Of a stretch of 64,000 nucleotides of DNA, positions 13,221 through 24,305 are shown one piece after another. A program made the position numbers and the translations under genes. Source of the DNA: Heterobasidion occidentale (lineage: Eukaryota > Basidiomycota > Agaricomycetes > Russulales > Bondarzewiaceae); the NCBI GenBank assembly GCA_039111635.1, contig JBCAQO010000004.1:2914001-2978000 (forward strand), read 5' to 3'. The notes beneath the pieces were generated by a model. The model had not been told where the DNA came from and ran no database searches. It worked only from the letters and a program-made list of their open reading frames with translations. Position 1 is the stretch's first letter; each line of letters begins with the position of its first letter.

Positions 13221-15886
13221 ATGACCGCCAGGCCGTCCTCCTCCAGCAACTCGCAGAGCGGCAGCCAGTCCCCGCCGTCCGATTTCACCTCCTCTGTCGA
13301 GACGTCCCCTGCCACCATCCCCATCGCCGTACGCGCCAGCTCAGACGACGGCGCGTCGCCCCGCTCCCAGAGTGCGCACGCCACGCCCAACATCCTCACG
13401 CTCGACCTCCAGCGCTCGACCTCCACGGGAAGAGGTGGCTGCTGGTGCGTCCTCCCTCCCACATCATCCCGCCGTCGCGTCTCACCTTACTAACGTCATG
13501 CTGACGGACCTCCTCCATACTAGGACGTGTCGCTTACGCAGAAAGGCACGTCGCTGTTTCACCCTCTCCATTAGCCCCGCAGTCGATGCTGACCGTCGCG
13601 CCCCACAGAAATGTGACGAACAGAGGGAGGAGGAGCTCGTGTCATACTTGCCGCCGGCTCCAATTGAGATGTTTGGGTTGGGGTCCTAGGCGACCAGACT
13701 GGATGCGGGTGCGTGCCGTACCTATTCGCGATCGGCATCGGCAATTGTCACCTTGTCTAACCTCTAAATGTTCCATCAGGATAAGGAGGCCGTTCAGAAC
13801 TATAAAGCGGAAATAAAGGCGCACCTGTTACGCCTCGGACTGATTCGCGGGCAGCCCCGGTCCAACTTTATCAGTTCTTCGCCTTCGACCCCATCTGCAG
13901 GTCCCAACGCCCTGCCGTTCCCAACGCACATGTTTCAGCATCAGGAGGGATCGACGAATGAATACGCTTTTCGCCTTGACGACTCGCCAATGACGCTAGC
14001 ATTCTCGTCCGGCGTGCCTTCTGTACCCAGTCAGTTCTCCGCAACCATAGATACAAATGAGTGATCGCTTACTGACCTGAATCGGGCGCGATTTGTAGTT
14101 CCCCACGATCTGGAACCGCGGGTTCCTCATCGTCTGCAAGATTCTCGGGGCCATCACCCGCTCCTGAATTCTACGAATCGTCCATGTTCACCTTCCAATC
14201 CGCGTCCGCTTCGCCATCAAGCTCCCAGGGACATCAAAATTTGCTGCAATTTGACACATTCGCCAGCGCGCCCGAACGTCCATCATATGAATACGATGCG
14301 CACGGCCAGGCGCTTCCTGCCGTCGCCGGGACAGACCAAAACGACAACGTGCGCAGGGAACACATCGCGTATTACTTCAACCACGTAAGGGGACTGCAGT
14401 ACCTCTTCTCCTGCAAAACGGCCACAGATGCGGCGAACGCGGTGAGTGTCATAGAACCCCAGGATAGCAGCACCCTGATTGACGCGCGCCAATCATTTGC
14501 CTAGAGCCTCGAGCAAGAGCCCCAGGGCGCCTTGTCGAACGCAATCTGTGCGCTGTCCAACCTGCATTACAGCAGCACCCAGCGCAGGGGTAGCTTCGAC
14601 GCATTGCCCGACCAGCTTCCAAATGACTCGCTCGCCCAGTTCTTCCAGAGTCAGGCTGCGCTTCAGCTCCAGAGCGCGCGTCAGCGAGTGCACTACACCG
14701 AGCACGACGCGATGGCGGCGCTCCACCTTGTTAGTTACTCTTTGTCGTCCACAGGAGGGAAAATGATACGCGGCGCAACAGAGTGGGCGGGGATGCTGGA
14801 AGTGGCTTCAGAGTGGCTGACGCAGACAAATCTGCACATCGATGAGAATCCAAAATTGACCCTGATGAAGATGAGCAGTCAAGCTGCGTTCGCAGTGAAA
14901 GCGACCACGGTGAGCTTCTTGCATCAGAGACAGAGACGCTCCAGAACCAGGATGTGCTGACCAAATTTGCTTTCGCAGTGTATGGATATTTTCATGAGCG
15001 TGACGCTGCAGCAGCCTCCACGCCTGCTTGCGCTCTACCGACGGCTGCTAGGGAGAGGAGGCAGCTACTGGGCCCCCTCTAGCTCGCATAGAGGAAGCGT
15101 CAGCAGCGGTGATAAGACCACGGAGCGCTACGACGTGCGAATGGATCAGCTCACAGGGTGCAGCGACGGCGTGATGCTGGCATTCGCAGAGATATCGGCT
15201 CTCGCACATTGGAAGGTACAGGAACAGCGGAGCGGGACGCTCAGCATCCGGGACCTCGTCGCGCGCGGGCAGGCTATCGAGCGCATGATGCAGCAGCAGC
15301 TGCAAGCTGAGGCAGGTGCGCAGGTGGGATTCATCGAGCCCAACCAGGCAATGGTGGAGGTCGTGAGCTCGACAGGGATGGTGTCCCCCATGGGCTTGCC
15401 CCCGCTGCATACTGGCCGTTCGTTCGCTTCTGGGACGAGCCACGACCTGTCCCGTCGTCTGGTAGACGCTATATTTCAAGAGACTGCGATGCTGTACCTC
15501 AACACGGTGCTCAGCGGTCCGAACTCTAGTGAGTGCTTGCCTAGGTTTTTAGCCGTGTGCGCGAGCGCTCATGCTCGGCCAATTTAGATGTGCCCGAGAT
15601 CATTCGGTCGACGCACTTGATCGTACAACTGCTGAGCCAGCTGCCCGCCGGGGAGCCCGACGAAGCACTTTTACTCCCACTGTGCCTGGCGGGAAGCATG
15701 GCGGATGCGCCGGCGCACCGAGAGTTGATCAGGAGCAGGCTGCTTCAGGTCGGAAAGGATAGCGCGAACGTGCGGCAGATAGCGGCGGTCGTGTTGGCGG
15801 TCTGGCAGCGTCGCGACGGTGGGGCGAGGATAATAGACTGGAGGGATGTTATGCTAGAACAAGGATTGAGGCTTTTACTCGTTTGA
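13221..15886 (+). CDS. Zn2Cys6 transcription factor, Fungal_trans_2 type (copy 2)
   Basis: Paralogue of the gene at 8162-10631. Exons: 13221-13444, 13524-13545, 13609-13708, 13780 to about 14033, about 14099-14441, 14505-14909, 14979-15528 and 15588-15886 (about 731 aa). The zinc cluster is assembled over three exons: GGCW / TCRLRRK / KCDEQ, then SCHTCRRLQLRCLGWGPRRPDW one frame away. Exon 2 is only 22 nt, and its downstream intron appears to use a GC donor (GCACGT at 13546). The regulatory domain includes REHIAYYFNHVRGLQYLF and the shared closing IIDWRDVMLEQGLRLLLV. One extra base lies in the GGAGGAGGAG tract about 13621-13637, inside the zinc cluster. The 3' boundary of exon 4 is unsure: GTCAGT at 14030 is the better donor but leaves the wrong phase, whereas GTTCTC at 14034 fits. 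Confidence 0.82.
13546..13608 (+). other. Probable GC-AG intron in the zinc-cluster region
   Basis: Exon 2 of the second Zn2Cys6 gene ends TCRLRRK at 13545. The conserved KCDEQ resumes at 13609 after a CACAG acceptor. The only donor preserving phase is GC at 13546-13547. The homologous intron in copy 1 (8291-8429) has a normal GT donor at the same codon. Confidence 0.6.
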
Positions 15887-16681
15887 AAGGGGAGATTAAC
15901 GCACCGACACGAAGCCGCTGGTCGCGCCGCCCGTACTCGTACATCCGACTATTTCCGATCTTCTAATCATTTACGACGTACTCATACCTGTCTTGTACCA
16001 TTTGCTATTTAATGTCGTGTTGTCTAGAATATGTTGGATAGATGCTGTCAATTGTCTTATTTAGCGCAGGATTGCTTTCGTACCACCAATCAAATTGTCT
16101 ATGTATCTTGTATTTTGAAAAACATGTCTATGACGACCTCGTGATAAAGCTGCGATTCAAGGTCGATGGATAGATGGAAACGCTGCCAGAGAGGATTGAA
16201 GGAGACAGGGAGGAGAGGGAGGAGAGAGAGGAGGAGTAAAAGTGATTCGGGTTGCTATACATATACCGATCCGACCGGGATATACCCTGGCTTCTATAGA
16301 CCGTCGTCCAATGGGGAGGTGAGGATCGATCCACACGTGACTTCATTACGAAGGGCGCCAGCGCTCAGCAGCGCTCACCCCCGCAGTCAGCGCCCGCGCT
16401 CAAGCCTTTAAACAGCTTTGAGCGCAAGAAAAATGTTCACGGGTCTGGAGGACAGTGTCGCGCAGCTCAGCGCTCATCGCAATGGAAGCTCAGCATCTGA
16501 TCGCGTCGCTCAGAACACGGTCCTCTGGAAGGGAACGGACCGAGAACGAGAACGGTCACGTGACTCTTCACGCGACGAAACACGAACCGCGTCTTTCCTG
16601 GCTGTGTCGTGACCGTTGGGGTTGTTCGTTTCCGTTGCCCTTCCACTGTTCCGTCGCACTCCCTCTTCATCACAGTCCATC
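15887..16681. other. Intergenic
   Basis: 3' flank of the second Zn2Cys6 gene and promoter of the GBD/FH3 gene. Nothing else recognised; purine-rich low-complexity sequence lies about 16190-16245. Confidence 0.4.
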
Positions 16682-18778
16682 ATGTTCAAGGGAATTCTTC
16701 CGGGAAGGAGAATGCCTTCCATGGAATTCACAATGGTCACTCCCCTCGGTGACAGCGCACCGAATGGCAAAGAAAACCAACCCAACATCCAGTCGCTGTC
16801 GCTCGCACAAAACAAGATGAAGGCAGGCAAGAGCATTTTCTTGGACAAGTCGAAGATCAAAAAGGGCAACACATCCCCCGTAGAGTCTGGGGAGATGAAC
16901 CAGGCCTTTGATCGACTGCTTGTGCGTTTTCGTCTCTGTCTCCATGGCCAGGTGGCTGACTGTTGCGCTTGTGGGCAGGACGACTTGCAAATTCCGTCTA
17001 CACTGAGGCCCAAACTGGCGGGCATGGAATCGTCTGTCAAGGCCGCCATGCTCAAGTCCTCACAAGTACTCGCTCTGGGCGTCGCACCTGCATCGCCTCC
17101 ACCCACGCCACGCAGTATGCGCCGAGTGCATAGCGGGAGCTCCCTATCCATCGAGTCACCGCGGCCGCAGCGCGTCTCCGTCGATCGATATCAGACTGCA
17201 GGGCATGCGTATGGTGCAGCTCTGTTCGATGCCGTCGGCTCGCAGACCCACCATGCTCGCGGCATGTCATTCGACATGCCAAGACCCAAGTCGCGCGCAC
17301 AGGGGAACACGGTGTTCTTGGAAAACGTAGTCGCAAGCAAGCCCGCGAAAGACAAGAGCGCAGTCAAGGTCATGTCGTCTGTACAGTTCGTCAGCATCTT
17401 GACAGGGTCGTCGAGCATTCAGTTGGATGTCGATATCATAAAAAAGCTGCGCTTGCTTCTGAGAAATGAATCCGCGAGGTAGGCCGTCGGTACAATCACT
17501 TGTCATCTCGAGACTCAACGGATGTGGTGGGCAAAGTTGGTCGCAGGACTTCCTCAAAGCGGGTGGTTACTCGGCTCTTCTGACACGGCTCAACGAGATC
17601 CTCGAGGTCGAATGGCGGTGCGTCAGTAGTTAAAGGTGACCACTGGTCGCTGGCTAAACTCTCCTCACAGAGAAGAGCAACATGATGACAAGATTCTGCA
17701 TGAGCTGTTACGGTGCCTCAAAGCCTTGTCGACATCATCTATCGGCTGCTTCGCCCTTCGCAGCTCCTGCCCGACGCCCTTCGTCCAGCTGGTGTCGCTT
17801 CTCTACTCCGACAAAAAGCCTGGCGATGTAGCGACGCGTCAACTCATCGTCGATCTTTTGCTCATCCTCTTTGAGCTCTACCCGCCAACTGCGCTGCCCT
17901 CCGTCGGCTCGTTGTCGCGCCGAGACACCTGGGATCGAAGCGCTTCCGAAATGCAGCCAGGTCAAGCCATCTCTCTTCCTCACCCTCACAAGACACTCTT
18001 TTCGCTCCTCCGCGCGATCTTGCTCACGCCTGCGCCGCCTTCGGCCGAGGCCCCGGCGGTGCCGGTTTCTCCACACGAATTCATTGACGCGCTTCATCGG
18101 CCACGGATCTACAAAACGTACCTCCAGGAACTCTCGGACATCTGCCGGGATTACTTCTGGGTGTTCTGTCATCCGAACAATGCGCTATGGAATCTGGCAG
18201 ACACAGATGAGGCCAAAGTTGAGAAGCCTCGGGCGCCTGGTGGTATGACGGGCGGCGTGGAATTTGAAGCTATGGGATACCTGGTATGACATTGTTTCTC
18301 CTAAGCAAACTTGCGACACTGAGGCCTAGTATTCCGCGGTAGACTACTCACTTCAGGCTCATCAACGCTCTCGCTAAGGCCGCGATTGATCTTGATCTAC
18401 CAATGGAGCACGCGTTATCGGCATACCAGCTTCACGTAGATCTCTTCCTCTCCGGACTAGAGCGCATTGTTTTGGTACATGTTCTTCTATATATACCCGT
18501 ACATATTCTCACACCAGTTGTACAACTAGATCGCGCGCAAAGCATCCGCAACATACTATCCCACCCTTCACCTCGAACTTTCGCGCTACATCGCGCTCGC
18601 GGCAGAAGCGCACTTCGAGCTTCCTTGGACCGTCTCTCGCCTTATCGGCCCCCCGCCATCCGCGATGTGCAAGCGGTCTGCGCATGGGAGCCCGCGCTCC
18701 CCGACAAAGAGGAGCGGTGCACCCGCAGCGCCCGTCCTCCCCTCCCCTCGGCGCATGGACCCGATCAAGTTCGATTGA
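16682..18778 (+). CDS. Formin-like GBD/FH3 (Rho-GTPase-binding) armadillo protein without FH1/FH2
   Basis: Six exons (16682-16921, 16979-17478, 17537-17617, 17671-18283, 18343-18474, 18530-18778) sum to exactly 605 codons. After a basic leader with KENQPN, the GTPase-binding half contains MNQAFDRLL and later VQFVSILTGSSSIQLDVDII. The armadillo/FH3-like half reads LRLLLRNESAS, SQDFLKAGGYSALLTRLNEI, LHELLRCLKALSTSSIGCFA, RQLIVDLLLILFELYPP, and TTHFRLINALAKAAIDLDLP. This layout is the Drf_GBD/FH3 regulatory module of diaphanous formins, which bind active Rho. No proline-rich FH1 or actin-nucleating FH2 follows; the frame ends PRRMDPIKFD-stop at 18778. It may act as a free-standing Rho effector or scaffold at growth sites; that role is inference. 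Intron 1 (57 nt) has no stop and is divisible by three. Confidence 0.82.
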
Positions 18779-20036
18779 TCTCATTCGACAGTTTGGCTGG
18801 GGGGTTTGCATTGACAGCGGGTCTGTTCGTGTGCCTGTTGCTACGCATACATTCATGGCATTACTACGCCTCGACTGGATTGAGGGCTCGGACACGATAT
18901 GATATGGACCACGATCATTTATGGCATTTTAGATTCTGAAGTGGGGCCGACGGGCGTCGTCTTCTCGTTTTCGTGCGCTCCGTTCTGGCGCCCGTTTACG
19001 CTCTTGGATCTGACAGACGCTTCAACCTGTTTTGCAACCTTGTTTGCCTTTTTTTAATTTCTCTTTTTCCATATTGTATGCTACTCACGCGCGATGTGTC
19101 ATCGCTGACGATTCTGACGACGACTGCGATGACGATGATGATTTCATGACAGACGGTGGTATGACTCTCTACGCCGTCGTTGCTGTTGCTGTCGCTGCTG
19201 TCGTTTGTTTCGAATTGGTGTCTTGCTTTACATTGTTATTCGCCCCGTTTTCCATTCCCCATGCAACGTTGGATGTTTGTTCTACCTTTTTTATGTCTTT
19301 GGTCCCAGCTTCATATGGTTTCCTGCGCATCGATATCGATCATTCACATATTCGCATGAAGCACTGCATGATGTACACTACGGATAGAAAGGCTCGTTTC
19401 GCAGGGTTCATGTGCGGTCAGATCTGCTCTCGGCTGTCCTGTGAACCATCCATAAAACATCTCCTCCGACATGCTTGTCTTTTCGTGAGGGAGCACGGTG
19501 ATCTGTCTTTACAATCGAATGATGCCCCATGCGGCGACATGAGCATGTATCCGCCTTGGCCCCCATCACGGATGACACACCATCATGATGCGTCGAGGAG
19601 CATCTCTGGATGTACTTATGGAGAGTCGAACACAGCGAGCTGCGAGCCCATCAACGCTATTTGTTTCATCGACGATCGCGGGTACTCACATCTACAGCAG
19701 TATTGGGAGGCAATTTGCCCGGTGCATCACGCCAGAAAGATCCGAACAGAGTAGTACATGTGTAAGTTGATTCCACACTTTTAGATCAACACGTTGCATC
19801 CGAGACGAACGATCGGTGCCGTTACCAAGCCACATCATACTACTCATACATACAACAACCTGTCAAACAGGTACGAGAGCGCGGAGTGTGTATCCAAGCC
19901 AGGGATCGGGAGCATCAGGGAACGTCGAGGGAATTACTTGAATTTTAATTATATCGAACAGCTGCGCCATCGTCCTCAGGCGCCCGGAGTGCAAGGGGTC
20001 CGCACGGAGCCGCACGGAGGCCATTGTTCGCTCGAA
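18779..20036. other. Intergenic between convergent genes
   Basis: 3' flanks of the GBD/FH3 gene (+) and the GMC gene (-). A 240-codon plus-strand frame (19032-19754) exists but has no motif, no splice structure and odd His/Cys/Asp composition, so I do not call it a gene. Confidence 0.4.
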
Positions 20037-23000
20037 TTATGAATTCGTCCTTCGAGCATTGAGCGCCTCTTTGATGATGTCCGCCGCCTTCTCGGCGACT
20101 GCGATCGTGGGCGCTGCCTAAGCAGACGAGTTAAAAACAGAGGGGCATCAGTAATCTGCACTCAGTAAGCACGCCACCACCGTCCGGGGGAAATAACACC
20201 GCGCTTATCGTGAATAGCGTGAACAAGGTTCCGAAAAGATGAAGCAGAAGAAGGCCCCGTAAAAATCAAACTGAAGAGTGAGAAGCTCGAAGGTGCGGGA
20301 GAAGACGGTGAAGGTGGAAGGGAACCGAAGAAGAAAAAAAGTGCAGGTGACGCATGGATTTTGGAGCACTTACTGTGTGGCCCGCGATGATCGTCGGGAA
20401 GACAGACGCATCCACGATCCTCAAGTTGGGTATTCCGTGCACACGCAGACGGGCGTCAACGACCCCGCCTTGAGACAGCGGGCTCATCCGCGCCGTACAC
20501 GTGGGGTGGTACAGCGTCTCGGTGCTCGCGCGGATATACTCGACGAGCTCCTCGTCGCTCGCGTCCGCCAGCCGATGTCCAAAGTGCGGATCCACGTTGC
20601 CGTGGTCGAGGATTCCAGCTAGCGGCTGCGAGCCCGCGACGCGCGTCAGAACGCGCATGCCACGGACCAGCACGTCAACGTCGTGTTCTGTCGAGAGATA
20701 CCTGCATCACGAACAAGACAGGGCGGTGCCGTTAGTCAACGGGGACACAACTACAACAGCTAGACGGTCATGATGTCATCGGTACCCAGACGTGGCCGAC
20801 GTCACACGCGCCTCGTGGTATGGGGCAACAGACAGGAGAATGACAGCATACTTGGGATCTATCACAGGTGCCTCGAACGGGTCTGAGGACTTCAGCGTTA
20901 TGGACCCCAAACTCGTAGGCCTGCGGCGTAGAGGCGAACGGGTATTATGAGATGCGCAGGCTCACGAGGAGGTTGTCCGACACGCACCGCAACAAGACCA
21001 TGTGTAGCCCCATCGTGTTTCCGACAGGCAGGATGGTCCGTCCATGCCCTTTGTAACCCATAGGTGTCACGAAGAACTCGAGATCGGGGCACTCGGGCCC
21101 CGAGGTCGAGTCTTCGGGATGCGTGGGGTACTTCTCTGTCGGAAATAGTTTGGGATCGGAGGAGCGGAAGAATGCCGCGGCCTCAGCGATCTGCACGGAA
21201 CAGTGATATGCAGTAAGCTGAGCGTCCGATGTCATTCAATGTAGACTTCTCGCACGTTGGTCGTCAAAGGACCTTTGCCTGTGGTCATGTACTGCGTCAG
21301 AGCAGAAAACGTCTTCATCTTCGACCCTCCTATGCCATTGCGCATCAGATAGTTCAAGGATTCCCCGGCCGTCTCTCTCAAAACAACATCGACCACAGGA
21401 TGGTCCATGAGGTGCGCGCCGACCCCAGGCAAGTCAGCGACCACAGGGATAGTGTGAGAACGGAGGTGGTCGGCGGGGCCGACACCAGACAGCATCAAGA
21501 TCTATATAGATGTCAGCACTCGACTTCCTGTTCTGCCGTACATGAAAGGCGCGCGCACGTGAGGAGTGTGAACCGCACCCGCACTGTGATTATCACCAGT
21601 TAATGACAGCGAGCATGAACGCAGGACAAAAGCACGACGCACGAGAGCACGACCTCTTTCCTGGCCCTCACCCGGAAGCGCGGCCCCTTCTCGCTTTTCG
21701 CAAACTCCACGCCCACGACACGCGTCTGGCCATCCGTCGTGTCAAAAAGGAGCTTCCTGACGCTCGCGTTGACCGCGACCGTCAAGTTCGGCCGGGCGAG
21801 TACGTCAGGAGTGAGATACGCAGACTCTGTCGTCACGCGCCGTCCTTTTGCATCGATGTAGGTCACTTTTCGTTTTCACGGCAATGACGGTTAATTGCTT
21901 CTCTAACAGACATGCGTCCTAGGTAGGCGGACTCTACTCACTAAGCTACACGCGGAGAGCTCGGTCAGCAAACATTTCAACCGTGTTTTTTGAAGGCTCA
22001 CTTTGGCCACACCCAGCGTTCCCTTGGGCGTGTTCAAATCATGCTCGCGCGAAGACCGACGTTCTCGCATGCATCCAAGAACCTGCGCGTTATTGGGGAG
22101 AAATTGCCGAAATTGCCGACTGCACCAAAAAAGTCATACACAAGCCGTGTTACTTTTCAAAGCCCTTGCGTGACGATAGGATTACTCACCTTCGACCAAT
22201 CCCTTTGCTCCTCGCTGAGTCGTGTCCACGCCAGGGAAGAGTTCGCTAGGGATGTACTTCTCGAATTTCAAGAAATATCTGAACATAGGGTGTGATCAGC
22301 GGTTCGCAGAATAGATATTTCAAAGACTTACTTGTGAAACTTGTTATAGGCCCACTCCTCTGCACCGTCTGTGCCAGCCATTCTGGCCCATTCGTCATAA
22401 TCGGACGGCGAGCCATAGTGGAAACTACGGCCCGTCGAAGGGAGTCATGAGCCTTCGCGTGAGAGACGATATCGAGGACGACGTCCTTACATCTGTGCGT
22501 TGATAGTAGAGCCTACAAGCTTTTTCAGTCCAGCTCACACGTCACAAAAGCCCACACTTACAGCCGCCGAGCATTTTTCCTGCATATCGGGTCAGTTTCG
22601 TGGACGATGGCATCGAAGCAGCCGCGTCCCCTCACCTCGAGGCCAATAGTGCGCTTTTTCGCCTGCGTTCGCCTGCGGCGTGGTGTACAGGTTAAAAACG
22701 CGGTCCGTGCCAAACAAGATACTGTATCCGCTCGGGACGCGTGCGAGGGCGAGCGAAAGCGCGCTTTTGTCGGACGAAAAAGTCAAGATAGAACTGGCGT
22801 GAAAGAATGACAGTGCGTACCTCTCGCCGGCTTCGAGTACGAGGACGCGGATTGAGGGATCTTCGGTCAGGCGTGAAGCGAGCACGCATCCCGCCGTCCC
22901 TTATATCCCCGAGACGCAAGAGCTCTCGAATTGAGCGGCGTATCTACCTTGGGGAACGAGGGCGAGCTTACCTCCACCGACGATGACCACGTCATATTCG

Positions 23001-23251
23001 TCGAAGTCATGATCGCCGTCGACGCTCCTCCCGACACTCCGCAGGTCTTCGATAACCTTCGAGCGCTTGGCTTTCGCGCGGACCTTGAGGATCTGCAGTA
23101 AGAGGTTGACGAGGACGCAGGCGGCGCTGATCTTGGCGAGACGCGGGCGGTCACGCAGCTTGAGTGGGATGATGGTGAGGGCTAGGGCGGTCAATAGGGC
23201 GGGTACATTGGACTGAAGCCAGAGCAGCTGGAGGACGACCGCTCGCGACAT
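20037..23251 (-). CDS. GMC oxidoreductase (choline dehydrogenase/alcohol oxidase-like), multi-exon
   Basis: A flavoprotein expected to oxidise an alcohol with FAD. On the minus strand the start ATG is at 23251 ([12 protein letters not shown]). Two hydrophobic segments follow ([12 protein letters not shown] and [15 protein letters not shown]), so it may be membrane-anchored. The FAD-binding Rossmann motif [11 protein letters not shown] spans an intron into [10 protein letters not shown] and VLVLEAGE. Further GMC blocks are [66 protein letters not shown] with [14 protein letters not shown], and the catalytic end [10 protein letters not shown] ... PTIIAGHT. A final exon, [19 protein letters not shown], ends at TAA 20037. 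The C-terminal His pair is present. More than ten short exons are needed and I have not fixed every boundary. The substrate cannot be read from sequence. It faces the RhoGAP gene head to head. Confidence 0.85.
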
Positions 23252-24305
23252 GGACAGAGTGGCTAAATCAACTGGAAAAGTCAAACAGGCGAGAGGAGCG
23301 CCGCTCGGTTGAGGTGACGAGCACCACAAAATACTCTTCGACTTGATGGGCTAGGGCTTTCTGGGTAAACGTGCGCCAAGACGAATATTCACAAGAGTTG
23401 CCACGCACTTTTCCGTTCGGGGAAGGTCGGCGCTCGACGCGCGTGCGCGTCAGCTTAGCCAGCTATGAGGAGTTGAATCGCAGAAACAAAGATGTGTGCA
23501 GTGTCAGACAAGTCGATGTAGACGACGAGTTTGCGGAGAACAAGCAAACGAGACAAAATACATATACTACCCCACGGGGCAGCATAGCGCCCGCCGGGAA
23601 ACCAGGCCCCTGTTGAGCCAGCAGGGAATCATGTGATAGAGCTATTCGGGAGCGGGCGTCGGTGGTGGGCACGGCGGCACGCACGGACGCGGGTGCGGTG
23701 GTGGTACATGAATAGCTTTCGGTGAACCTTGGCGGGCTTTCGAGCGTGAGGACGATGCTCCAAAACACAGAGAGATCCAAGTGGTGTGCATCGCAACGCA
23801 AGTCTGCTCGAAGTCGGCCACGTTGTTGATTTTTGTAGTCGGCGAAAGGCGCTGAGCCTCTTGAAGAGAGCAAGAGCTTTTGATTTTGAAATCCCTCGCC
23901 GACGACGGCTCGACGACGCTCGCCGCCTCTCTCCCCTGTTCAACGACACCATCTGCCCTTCCTCCGCCGCTGCGGTGTGCGCATTCGGCTAGCACAGGCC
24001 TCGCATGGGCTGTGGAGCGCGACAGGGGGTTATTTAGCGTGAGACACTGCATCAGCGAGGCGCTGCACCCGACACTCCTACCTCCTCTCTTCACCACCAC
24101 GTCTCCAACCCTGGCCTCGGGCCAGACCTCTCGACGTCCGTTCGGCTTCCTCGCAGCGCGCATAGGCAGACGCAAACACTCATCCTCGCAGATCTCCACC
24201 CGCGACGTCTCCGAGCCCAAACCCGCGCTCCCCCGCGCCGCCACCACTAACAGCACCGCCCCCACCACCGCAATCGCCCCTGCCCCTGCCGCTGCCGCCG
24301 CCACC
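23252..24305. promoter_or_regulatory. Shared divergent promoter region, GMC (-) / RhoGAP (+)
   Basis: One kilobase between two divergently read start codons. Continuous frames exist but code for nothing recognisable. I see no defined operator. The last 60 nt before the RhoGAP ATG are C-rich, with a CCACC context at the start. Confidence 0.4.

Noticed and set aside
19032..19754. 240-codon plus-strand open frame
   Set aside because: No motif, no splice structure, composition unlike neighbouring proteins, and located in the 3' spacer of convergent genes.
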